A stretch of 64,000 nt of DNA, taken from assembly GCA_024138015.1 (NCBI GenBank), contig JAMXBB010000006.1:69687581-69751580 (forward strand), given 5' to 3'. The position numbers and the translations under genes are program-made. The DNA is from Lumnitzera littorea (lineage: Eukaryota > Streptophyta > Magnoliopsida > Myrtales > Combretaceae). The notes beneath the pieces were generated by a model. That model ran no database searches and was not told where the DNA came from. It saw nothing but the letters and a program-made list of their open reading frames with translations. Shown here one piece after another: positions 35,145 to 45,923 of the stretch. Positions within the stretch are counted from its first letter, which is position 1; every line of letters begins with the position of its first letter.

Positions 35145-36417
35145 ATCCTTGCATTTAGCAAAGATTGGACCAAAGTGTAGATCCTTAGCATGTAAACTCT
35201 TGATAACTACGAACCCAAGAAGCTTTGTTTAGAGTTTAGTTAGGAGAGTATGTCTTCGTGATAAGGCATTGGCTACTATTTTGTTCTTGCCAATCTTGTA
35301 CTTAATAACATAAGAAAATACCTCCATGAATTTGATCTACTTGGCTTATCTCTTAGAAAACTTTGGTTAGCTTTTTAGATATCTCAGTGATTCATGATCG
35401 ATATAGATTACGAATTCTCTAGGTAATAAATAATGCTACCAAATAGTTAAGGCTCAGATTAAGGAGTAGAACTCCTTATCATACACTAAATAATTGAGTG
35501 TTGCCCTTCATAGCTTTTCACTAAAGTAGGCAATAGGTTGACCTTTCTACATCAACATGGCTCTTATGCCTAAACCAGATGCATTGCACTCGACTTTGGA
35601 ACACTTTGTCAAAGCTTTGAAGAGCTAGGATAAGGGCAATAGTCAATTTCCTCTTGACTTCCTCAAAATTGTATTATTCCTTCTCTCCTCATTTGAATTC
35701 AATGTTCTTCTTCAATAGCTCAATAAGTGGGGCTATAATAATACTAGAATTCCTTATGAAACGGTGATAAAAAGATGCCAAGCCATTAAAACTTTGTACA
35801 TCAACTGAATAGGTCAGCATAGGCCACTAATAATCACCTTCACCTTCTCTTTATCAACTTGTATGCCATGTCCACTCACAATAAATCCTAAGAAGACTAC
35901 TTCAGGTCAATAGAAATCATATCTCTTTAGATTGGCACGCAGTTGCTCAGTTCAAAGCTTGTCAAAGACAGCTTAGAGATGCTCACAATATGTTTCTAAG
36001 TTAGGGATGTAAACAAGAATATAATAAAAGTAAACAATGAAAAGCTTTCCAATTAGTTCCCGGAGCACATTCATGCATGAATATGCTTGATGCATTTGGC
36101 AATTCGAATGGCATCATTAGCCATTCATACAATCCATTGCAAGTGTTAAATGCAATCTTCTACTCATCTCCTTCCTGCATTTTGATCTTATGGTACCCGT
36201 ATTTGACATTGATCTTAGAGTAGATCCTTCATTTAACTTGTCAAGCATGCCATTAAGTCGAGGTTTAGGGTATCTGTACTTGATAATGATCCAGTTGATG
36301 GCTCTATTGCCCATATACATATGCCACATACCATCTTTCTTTGGCACCAATAAAGCTGGGATAGTGCATGGGCTTAAGGACTTTCTTACATATCCTCTTT
36401 TCATTAGCTAGTTTGTC
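35145..36417 (-). pseudogene. Element H reverse transcriptase (main part) and RNase H
   Basis: From 36404 on the minus strand: MKRGYVRKSLSPCTIPALLV, PKKDGMWHMYMGNRAINWII and KYRYPKPRLNGMLDKL, the RT fingers and palm of a chromovirus. The YxDD region (about 36060-35990) is destroyed. RNase H is fragmentary, with SYVIKYKIGKNKIVANALSR at about 35310-35250, the canonical end of that domain, and a linker TKLLGFVVIKSLHAKDLHFG. Stops are abundant. The left edge at 36417 is the insertion point of I3, the right part of the domain order being at 39970. Confidence 0.82.
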
Positions 36418-39400
36418 ATAACTTGAAGGGGGTTGAGTCGTAGTAGTAACACTATCTAATACATGAAAATCCGATATCAGCACCATCCTTGATCAAGGGC
36501 CTTTGATGTATTACATGAGGCATTTCACGACTATAACCTTTTCCTAGTAGCTAGCATTAAGTAATATAGAGCACATAAATTAAAGTTATACCATCTAATT
36601 AATACTAACACAACATAGATAAGAGGGAATGTAAGGTTTTCCCCTAAGACAGTCATACAATATTAAGATATATTATCAAAGGTAGTCTAGGCTACTTTAA
36701 CCAACTAAAGATACTTAATAATGGAGAATAAAGAGAGTTCAAATATAATTAGAGGGTTTGCTCAAGCTCTCGTCACCTTCACATCCCATAAACCCGAGCT
36801 GCTATAACTAACCTCCAACATTCCACATCTTAGCTCTAGCTAAAGATCCTACGGCAATAACAAACTATAGGGAGGTAAGCTCAACTGGTTAGTGAGTAAC
36901 CTTCCTATACTAACAAACAATATCAAACAAGTTATTAATCAAGTGTATGAATGCATGGTCAAGCATATGCAATGCAACAATATATAGTCTATTGATAACT
37001 GTATACAGTACTGTTTTAACACCCACTGTTGCTTAGGTTAGGAAGTATTTTGGTACGTTAAGATCAAGTATACACATCCAATTCAAAGTCTCTTGTCAAC
37101 AATATCACCCTTAGTAGTAGACATGACATGGCCTCAAATAGAAGTCGATACTCCCTGGAGCCGAGTAGTTGCCAAAGGTCGAGGCATGAACGTATACAAA
37201 ATACGTTGTATGATAACAATTTCAATATACATAATACAATGTGGATCTAACTAGGTATAATCCCCCACTCTACTGCATGATGCTGATGCCTTTAATATCA
37301 TGTTATAAGATGCAATACATGTCCGGTTTAATTAAGAGTCGAATATTTATTAGTTCCAATTCATGGGTAACCAATCAATTATATTCAGACACTCTAAGAT
37401 CCTAAGTTCTTATGCAGCAAGTATATAAATTTATACTAACTTAAGATATTTTGCAAGCAAGATCAATCATAACAAGCACATACAATATCCCTTATACCCC
37501 AATCATGCAATAAATTCTATTATCTGATATAATTAAATAGTTTGCTAGCTATAAACACAAAGCAAGCAAAGCAGGGGGGCGGTGTACTCACTTAGCCATG
37601 ATACTCAATAGTCCTAGTAGTCCTCGATTGCATCTAATTCAATATCCTAGTCACCTGAAGAAGATAATTAAGGTTTATGAGTATTCTATTTGCATTACCT
37701 AACTAGGCTTACTACTAATTAACCCTAGGTTCGTTGTTTTTGTAATTCGGACATATTTTCCTCCTTTTAACTCTGTTTGTGGTGATCTTACAGTTGTTTT
37801 CATCGTTTTTGAATGTTCTTTCATTTGGTGGAGTTATTTTTGAGTTTTTAGGTTAGTAAGTTTTCAGTTTGAGCCCTACAAGGTCGTAGGCCGAAATGGT
37901 GAATTGGGTTACTTTAAGGTTTAGACCTAGTTTTGGGTCTTGGGCTTGGTTTTTGACATTAGGCTTTATATTTAATAATTTAGGCCTTCTTTTAAGTGTT
38001 TAAATGGGATTTTTTTGCCCAACACCTTAAAATTTTAAAGTAGGCCTTGGTGATACCCTTATGGGTCTAAATGGCCCTTTTTACTAAGTTTAAAGCTCTA
38101 AATTATTAAGGCGCCTCTAGTAGGTGTCTTAGATGGGCCTATGGCTTTAGTAGGCCTCTTAAATAACTCTTCCTAAGCCTTTTAACCTAAGGTTCAGATC
38201 TGGTTACTTAGCTACATGGGCTCTAAAGTTAGTTCTTTTGAGCTTTATATGTTTAACTCACTATTTCGGGCCTTGGGCTCAAGCCTACTTATCTTTTTGG
38301 GCTTAAGGCTTGAGCCCAACATTGGCCTTAAGTTTAGCCCACTTTTAATATGTGTACAGAACTAGACATTAGAGTTTTTGCTAGCCATTATCCCCATTTT
38401 TAAGCCTATAATCACTAACTAGCTAGTTTAGGGCCTTAATTACACTTTAACCTACTTAACTTGATTAATTAAGTCCTAAATTATACTTAACACTAAATAA
38501 ACATGTCATTAAGCTAATAAAAAATAATTTATAGATCTGATGGGCTCATGAAAGTGGCGGCCATTAAGTGTTCCGAGGGTCAAATCTTCCATTTTTATGT
38601 AATACTTGGTTTTTAAGGTGATTCTACTTAAGTAGCCTATGTTTCTACTAATCTAAAATCATAATCACTACATAAAAGTGTGTGGAAATGTTGTGTTTAA
38701 GCATGTAAGGGGGCAACATGCATGGGCAATGGGGGTTCTATCATCCTACTCAATGATTTACTCCTAAAACTAACACTATACTACACTACTTAATCTATTA
38801 GTGTTATATCTCCTACCAAAAGTTGATTTTGTTTTACTAACTTTTGTTTGTCTTTCTTGAAACACCTTAGAACTCCTAGGGATTTGCTGTAACGTAAGGT
38901 TCATCAAAGAAAAAAATTAGTTTCTAACGTTATCCTATAAGAAAACTAAGGAAAAATTGGCTTTAACACTTACTAGAGCAAGATTGAGGATGGTTTCCTT
39001 GGTAGGTGTATGCCGTGAGTTTGTGAATGTGTAAGGAAGTGTGTATGTGTGTCAAAGGATTAGGGGAGGGTGTATGTGAGGCATGAGGCTTGATGGTGAG
39101 TGGTTTAGAGTGGTGGTGGCAGTGACAAAGTGGCCGGTGGTGGTATGTGTAGGTATTGCCGGAGGGGAAGGAAGAAGGGGAGTTTGAGTGTTTGATCTTT
39201 TGAGAGGGTTTGAGAATGTGTTTTAAGGTTTGTGAAATAAAAAAAAAAATGAGGGAGGGCGAGGGGTGGCCGATCGTGAGAGTGAGGGAAGGTGGGAGAC
39301 AAGTGGTAAATGATTTAGGAAAACAGGGACAAGGTATAAAATGGGGACCATGTATTATTATGCTTTTTGCCAAATTCGTAAGATCTTGTCCTCTTAGGGT

Positions 39401-39969
39401 ACAAAATATTTTAAGGTTATTAAGAGTTTGTCTATTAGTCCTTAATCATGTTTAACTTGTAGCTAATTAATATGTAATGAAGGTTGGTTATGGATTAGGG
39501 TTTGATTAGGGTAATTGATGGTAATTAAGCATGATTAGGCTAATTAAGTGTAATTAGGATACGTTTAGGGTTTTGTTGGACTTTGATACTATGCTTTAGT
39601 TAATCTAAGTGCCCTATATGAGCTTGAAAGTTAAGGTTTTAATCATTTAGTGATATTAGTCACTTGTATTGATTGGTTTAACCTTACTATTAGTGTTTAT
39701 TTGTGGTGTTAAGATATTTGACTACTTAATTAAGGCCAGATGATCATTTTAGGGTTTCATTATTGTCTTAGGGTTTTTTTCAAGTATTAGGGTTCTTGCT
39801 TGTTAGTTAGGTTTTTAGAGCTTACTTCAATTAAGGTTTTTAGTTGAACACTAAGGGTTTAATTCCTTTACCTAGGTTTTATTATTATGTTTAGGTGGTT
39901 CTAGGGACTACGCAAGGACTCTTTCACCCGATTCCACTTTTGAGTTATTGAAATTTCATAGAGTTTACA
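36418..39969 (-). repeat. Solo LTR I3, family L3, TTGTC duplications, inside H reverse transcriptase
   Basis: TTGTC is found on both sides (36413-36417 and 39970-39974) and RT reading QRQVD at the right edge continues with LMKRGYVRK at the left. The right end is GAGTTTACA; on the minus strand TGTAAACTCTATGAA matches the TGTAAACCCCACGAA start of L, the other L3 copy. The low-coordinate end (ATAACTTGAAGGGGG) is a decayed form of the L end TGTCAAGACCC. No pol or primer site is inside. A Pro/His/Ser-rich minus-strand ORF of 136 residues (38963-39373) is in leader sequence; a comparable position in L has another unrelated low-complexity ORF, so I do not call a gene. Confidence 0.82.
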
Positions 39970-41990
39970 TTGTCCACTTGCCTTTGGAGCATAGTAGCCT
40001 ATTCGGGGTTCAACTTGTACACTGGCTTGTTTGGTAAGGTTGTAGATCTACTGTGTGCTTGATCCCTCTGATTAGAGGCAAGCCTTATAGCAGTTCGTTA
40101 GGGAATAGGTTGGTAAACCCCTTCAGTAGGTCCTTCACCTCGATGGGTAGTTCAACATTCAGATCCCTCAATTTAAGCAACCTTCTAATCAGTAAAAGGT
40201 TGACTCTTCAAGTGCTATCTCTCTTGATAGCTTGGTACGTGTCATTACTAGGGTTTCATTCTTCAAAGCTTGGCTAAGTTGAGCCTGCATAGTCTTAACT
40301 TGTTCGATAGGCATGAGAGTTAATCTCACCTTTCTTCCCTTATGTTCAAAAGAACAAGTATTCTTCTTTCCATTGTAGATCACATGTTGGTCATACATCT
40401 AGGGTCATTCGAAAAGAATATGTAAAGTGCTCATAGGCAACACATCACAAAGAACTTCGTCATGATATTTCCTTATGTAAATCACCACTGTTGCCTACTG
40501 TTGCTTGCTTGGTCACCTATAAGGCTCCTTTCTCACTAAGCTAGTGTAGCTTATAAGATTGGGGGTGGGGTGTGGTTAGCAGTTTCAATTATTGGACCAT
40601 TAAAAAAAATAAGAGTACACAACATCCCATTAACCTTATAACCTATGTGAAATAAGTTCTCATGCTACTCACCTTCAAAAGCTGGGCTCATATGCATTAC
40701 TTGCCTCAACACCAAAGTCATGGGCATAAAATTCCCTTCTTCACTATAAATAACTTCCTCCTCCTTGGACAAATTGGTTTGTTCAATCTCTTCAACTTCC
40801 TCGTCAGTACTATTAACCTCGATGGTCAATAGTTCTCCCTTGATCACCATTTTTGTTTTGGTCAGGTACTAGGTTGCCATATGTTCGAACCCCTAACACT
40901 TAATGCACTTAACCTCACTCTTCTTCCAACCAGAACTCTACTCTTTCTCAAACTTCCTATGAACTTCTTTCTCCTCTACTTAGGTAGTTGGTCAGACATC
41001 AATGGTCTTACTTGGTTCCAACCATACAGGTCTACCCTGAATAAGTTAGCTAGGGGTAGATAGACCAACAAGAACTTAGAATCTACTCATTCGTTATTGC
41101 TCTTGCCTTTGAGCAGCTCAGATTGCCTCATCCAAGGATGCCTTTGAGCAGCTCAAATTTCCTCATCCAAGGATAAATCTTGAGATAGTTCAGTCTTCAG
41201 GCTTTATAACTTCATAGCAAATCATTAACATTTGGAACTCCTTCACATATGCATCAATGCTTGATCCTCTTTGTCTTAACTCATGCAACCTTTTAAATGC
41301 ATCTTCTAAATAATATCTCGAAACAAATCTCCTTCTCATTACTCTCTTCATCTCATCCTAATCTTTGACTTCTCTCTCTCTCTTTCTCTTTGTCGTATAG
41401 CCTCCAAATTTTTCCACTGCAAGGTAGTATATCTTGTGAATTCCAAGTCAATAAGTCTCACTTTAGCATTCTCAAGAGCTTCATGGCACTCAAACTGTTT
41501 CTTTATCTTATCAACCCAATTTAGGTAATCCTCAGCATCACTACTATAAGAGAAGCTCAAGATTTCCAACCTTAGCCCCTTTACTTTAGGAGCTCATACA
41601 TTTCTTTCTTTAGGTTCATAGTACTCTTCTTCCTCATCACCTAACTCCTCATCCTCTTCTTCTATTTCCTTTAATGCAAGCCTTCATCGAGCAATTTTAT
41701 CTACTCCCCTAGCTCGAGGTGGTCAAATTGAGAAATTAGCTTAGCCAGGTTGGCCATTACCTCTCTTGGGTAGTTCATTTGCTTGGCCTCTATTCAAGTC
41801 ATCTCTAACTCATTGCCTATCTTCATTTATAGCAGTCACCAAGCTAGTCATCAAGTCTATGAGCTTGTTTAGTCTCTCATCTATAGATTAGCGCATATAA
41901 CTTCCTTGTTGCCTAAGCCCATTACAAGCATCACTTTCTTGGTTTATGAGAGTTCGATGAACATTAGAGTTCGAAATTGTTTAATATTTC
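39970..41990 (-). pseudogene. Element H gag, protease and RT start (decayed)
   Basis: Minus-strand order: capsid core MEILSFSYSSDAEDYLNWVD (41569-41510) with KIKKQFECHEALENAKVRLI, then an Arg/Glu repeat from a TC-rich microsatellite. A degenerate zinc-knuckle region lies near 40890. The acidic linker MVIKGELLTIEVNSTDEEVE (40850-40790) is nearly the same as in K. The protease is scarcely readable near 40660-40560. HVIYNGKKNTCSFEHKGRKV (40390-40330) is the PR-RT linker. RT begins GLPLIRGIKHTVDLQP (about 40100-40050), then LPNKPVYKLNPE, a stop and ATMLQRQVDN up to I3. A 35-base tandem duplication at 41105-41174 shifts the gag frame. Confidence 0.82.
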
Positions 41991-42327
41991 AATATACTAA
42001 TTCCTTTAATTAAAACAATTGAACCACATTAATAAACACTTCTTTGAACAATCTACTCAATACCTTACATTCCAATTACTACTAGAGCAACACCGGTAAT
42101 GCTCAATATGGTTGCAAACCAATAAAAACCCACTCTCTGTTTTACGAGTATTGGAATAAAGGAAAACAGAGTACTGACTTCTATAACCTAGATACACCCC
42201 AACACTCACTATAGTTACTCACAACTTCTTTAACAATCTCAAGTCTTAACCTACTAACTACATATGATGCACTATAGTAAAACACTTAAGAGCACAAAGT
42301 ACCAAAAACTTACTCAAATGTAGCTAA

Positions 42328-42339
42328 GCTTTAATATCA
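42328..42339 (-). promoter_or_regulatory. Primer-binding site of element H, initiator Met tRNA type
   Basis: TGATATTAAAGC on the minus strand against TGGTATCAGAGC: three differences, all transitions. Three bases separate it from the LTR edge at 42343, the same spacing as in E and K. Confidence 0.7.
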
Positions 42340-42342
42340 ACA

Positions 42343-43255
42343 TGATATGGGCAACGATCGTGAATGAACACATAATCAAAGGTATCATGTAAACAAATGG
42401 GTCTGAACTGCAACATGGCTCGAAAGAAGGAATGGAGGTCGAAGGTTCAGTAAGGGTTCTCGTGTGCTGATTCTAGATATGATGAACCAATGCCTCACAT
42501 GAGCTTAAATCACACTTGACATTATGCATAAGTGCAACTGGAAGTCACTTACTACTAGTTCACACTCAAATGGTCCAAATATGAGCAAAGAGAGCAAGTA
42601 GAAAACACTTAGCTCAAAGGAAAAGTTCTGTATTCAATATTCTAGATGATGATTCTGTTGTAGTTGATACAAAATATTGGTATTTGTATGGTATAATTAG
42701 GGTAAGTCCTAGGTTATTACAAATTACTTAAAAGATTCCTACTAGAAAAGGAAAAGTGCATATTATATAAGGGCAATTCAGTAATCAAAACAAAAAGGAA
42801 TATCCTTCTAAAGAACAGTACGGATGTTAGAGGGTGGGATATGTATCCACTTCTCAATCTGGTAGTCCAAATAGGTATTGGTTGCTAAGTAGAGCTAAGC
42901 TAGATGGGTCAACTTTAAGTCGGTAGTTCGGTAAGTCGAGGGTTTAGGGAACGCTTGCTTTGAAAGTAGGGACTTGGTAGCTTGGGCTCGATAATAGGTT
43001 TGCTTAAGCTCGAATTCCTGTAAGCTCATAAACAGGCGAGTTCAATGCTTGGCTTTGATTGGGCTTAGTAGCATTAGTGGGTTCCTCTCCTTATACTTGT
43101 AAAATGGTGAATGAATTGGGGGAGTTTAGAAGATAACTATGTCAACTTGGAGGAATTACTCTTCTTCTAGTGTTAGGTCATGCAAGGTAATTCGGCATAC
43201 TAAGGAAGTAACCCCTCGGGCTCAGGAACTCATAATTGGTCCTCCATTCCTATCA
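42343..43255 (-). repeat. 5' LTR of element H
   Basis: About 913 bases beginning TGATATGGGC and ending TTCCTATCA. The first 570 bases match the shortened 3' LTR. The last 340 (rich in TCGG and GGGCTCG words) have no partner there but resemble the matching end of the E LTR in style and end. The end CTATCA is an inverted match to the TGATAT start. Confidence 0.82.
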
Positions 43256-43864
43256 AGTAATGAATACTTCAAATATAACAGTAGGTACAACTCTCCTATT
43301 CTATAATGTTAATTGTACAAATTTACCTTATATTGTCATATTTGGCAAAATATGCATAAATAGTAGAAAAATATGTAATACTTAGTATTTATACTCTATT
43401 AAATTCACAGAAGGTATATTATACTCAAAAAATCATTGTGGTTATATTTTGGTCATGAAAAGCACTAAAATAGTATAATATACAATATACTCTAGAATAC
43501 TTGTTTTAACTTAATTTTTTCAATAATTAGCTAAAAATAGGTAAATAATTATACTTTTTACTAAAATCAGAATATAACATATATTTTAATATTACTAGAC
43601 TCCAAAAATCATCACATATTAATTTTGTTCATAAATTACTTTAAAATCTAATTTTACATAATTAGAAAAACTGCCAGCAAATACTAAGTAAATTGCAATA
43701 AATAGTAAACATAAAATTTTTCAAAAATTCTTGCTACTACAATTTAGTACATATTATAAGTGTGTTATACAAAATTTTTCAATCAAAACAACATTGTTTA
43801 ATATTTTGAAAAATTGATTCAAAATTCAGTGAAATAGGGCACATTGCTAAGCAAGTATTATAAG
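43256..43864 (-). repeat. 3' LTR of element G, piece 2
   Basis: It matches 47415 to about 47885 of the 5' LTR: AATTGTACAAATTTAC, CATATTTGGCAAAATATGC and ACTCTATTAAATTCA. Homology stops near 43864 at AAGTATTATAA, where protease/RT coding sequence begins. The rest of this LTR (toward its promoter) is deleted. Confidence 0.85.
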
Positions 43865-44620
43865 TAAGATGAAGTCAATAGCTCTTGAATTTACTTCTTT
43901 AATTCTACTAATTCAGTAAGTACCCTACAATAAAGGGTTTTAGAAATAGGTGTAGTTCTTAGGATAAGGTCAATAGTGAATTTTATTTCCCTATCAGGTG
44001 GCAATCTAAGTAAATCCTTAGGGAAAACTTCAAGATATTCCTATACTATAAGTATGTCCTCTAATTTGATTTCCTTAGCTTGTATATCCATTATAGAGGT
44101 TAAATAATCTATATCACCCTTACATATCAAAATTTATGCCTTACATGCAAAAATCACCCCAGGAACATGCCACTAGTACTCCCTTTAGAACAAAACTCCT
44201 TTCCATGAAACCACCTAAACATCACTATCTTACTTTCACAATCGACATTGACTTTATACTTAGTCATCTAATCCATTCCTAATATTATGTTGAATCCTTT
44301 CATATTAAAAACTATTAACTCCACAAGCATCTGAAGAGCATCTATTCAAACATTACTGTCCTTTAACTTATGATACATTACTTGCTCTCCTCCAAAACAA
44401 GTTGTGACTACCAATTCATATATTAGGGTTTCTACTAGTGCTTTATTTCTATGAGCATACTCCTTCAAAGCATATACAAATGAGTTGCTCTACTATCAAA
44501 TAAAGTGTATACATAATTATCTCATGTGTGTACCAACCTTAAAACAATTATTTATAACTATATCATTTCATATACTTATGATACTAGTAAGTTTGGGCTA
44601 AGTAACAATTAAGAATGCTA
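43865..44620 (-). pseudogene. Element G protease and pre-RT segment
   Basis: The minus strand reads VVTTCFGGEQVMYHKL, then LIVFNMKGFNIILGMD and TKYKVNVDCESKIVMFR (about 44330-44210), the C-terminal half of a Tekay-type protease. YLEVFPKDLLRLPPDREIKF (about 44045-43985) and TIDLILRTTPISKTLY follow, the conserved entry to RT. The RT fingers are absent: the sequence passes straight into the 3' LTR at 43864. The break therefore removed RT, RNase H and IN. Confidence 0.82.
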
Positions 44621-45902
44621 AAGTTTGGAGAAGTCTAGGTAATACTCACCTATTATAACAGGAGCATCCCTCACTTCTTCCTGTTGAAGTGCATAAACCC
44701 TTCCTTAAATCTAGGGCCTTTCACCTATCTTACCTAGTCGATTATTAATCCTTTTAGTAAGTTCCAATATGTTATTTTGAACTTATCCTTATGTTGCTTC
44801 TGGTTCAGCACATTGGTTTGTATTATGACCTATTTTATGATGGCTGCTACAAAACATAACCCTAAGGTTTGGGTTCTAACAATTCTTTGCCACATGTCTA
44901 GCCTCTCTACGCCTAAAACATTTTCCATGCAACTCAAGGCAATCTACAGCTCGGTACTTTTCATTACATTTCAAACACAGTATTGCAATTCCAATACCTC
45001 TCTAAACCTTACTTATTGATTGCTTACTTTACTTACTTTTTTCCACCTTGTTATTGCTACTAGAGCTTACTACAAACTTTATTTTCTTACTCTCTATATT
45101 TTTAGCTTTCTTTAGTAAAGTGCCAACTTACCCAATGGGTTGAGCCTCATTCACCAAGTCATTATATCTTATTATTCTAGCTTTTTCTAATTCCTCTTGA
45201 AAATATCAGTCAAGCCAACCTTAAACCTTTTAACCTGAGCCACTTCCTTATTTTAAATAGCTTGTAGAGTAAATTTCAACAATCTATTAAACTCCCTCTC
45301 ATATTCCTCAATTGACTTACCATCTTGCTTAAGCTTATAGTACTCTTCACACATTTGTTCCCTTACACATCCAAGAAAGTACTGCTCCAAGAATGCATTC
45401 TTAAAAGCATTCCACTTGATTGGTTGTGCTAAGAACTGCTTCTTGTGCTTCCACCAATCATTAGCACATCTATCCAATAGAATAGCTGTAATCCCTACCT
45501 TCCTATTCTCATCCACTTCATGTTACTCTATTCCCTAAAGAACTAATCCATTCCTCAACAACTAAAGGATCAATGCTCTTATCATCACATGGCTTTACTA
45601 TCTATTGTACCCGAGACAACTTATCGACTCCTTTAACTCTAGCTAGAGTAGTTACAAACTGTTACACAAATTCCATTCTTAGCTGAGGTAGAGTTTGATC
45701 AAGTTGTAGCTATAGTCCACCCTTTGCTCTCGTGGCTCTTGGTTTGCTGGACCTTCCACATCCCCTTTGTCTCATTTTCTAGACACCACCAAACAAACTT
45801 AAATAATAAGTAACCTTATCATGCTATAAGGTTGTCATACTCTATCACTTAGCTACACCCCACATTTCATACATACTTAGAAACTTATGGTCCCTAACTT
45901 AT
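44621..45902 (-). pseudogene. gag: Element G gag (decayed)
   Basis: The best preserved segment (45516-45253) reads MDENRKVGITAILLDRCAND, WWKHKKQFLAQPIKWNAFKN, AFLEQYFLGCVREQMCEEYY and LKQDGKSIEEYEREFNRLLK. This is the classical retrotransposon gag domain of Tekay/Del chromoviruses, in which the Trp-Trp pair and the EYxxxF motif are conserved. Upstream to 45780 is a basic N-terminal part. Downstream near 44990-44830 are several Cys/His residues of a zinc-knuckle region (CMENVLGVERLD in one frame) broken by frameshifts. It sits just after the primer site, as expected. Confidence 0.85.
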
Positions 45903-45914
45903 GCTCTAATACCA
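45903..45914 (-). promoter_or_regulatory. Primer-binding site of element G, initiator Met tRNA type
   Basis: TGGTATTAGAGC on the minus strand, one C-to-T change from the consensus. The distance to the LTR edge at 45924 is nine bases, longer than the three bases of E, H and K. Confidence 0.82.
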
Positions 45915-45923
45915 CCTAAAGGA

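Larger units (their letters stand above)
27499..43255 (-). mobile_element. Element H: chromovirus nested in G and carrying three LTR insertions
   Basis: Minus-strand order: 5' LTR 43255-42343, primer site, gag (about 41990-40860), PR and linker, RT start (to 39970), insertion I3, rest of RT and RNase H (36417-35145), insertion I2, IN zinc module and core (32191-31629), insertion I1, IN end (28444-28081) and a shortened 3' LTR (28080-27499). Without I1-I3 it measures about 6.0 kb, normal for a chromovirus. It lies within the 3' LTR of G. Its outer ends read TGATAT and CTATCA, a proper LTR inverted pair. No matching target duplication is seen, consistent with a small deletion of G sequence at the site. 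Confidence 0.88.

Noticed and set aside
38963..39373. 136-residue Pro/His/Ser-rich minus-strand ORF
   Set aside because: Low-complexity reading of a purine/pyrimidine-biased leader in L3 LTR I3. The equivalent area of L encodes an unrelated Leu/Phe/Ser-rich reading, so no protein is conserved.
39480..39900. Scattered TTTAGGG words
   Set aside because: Single dispersed copies in an A+T-rich LTR, not a telomeric array.
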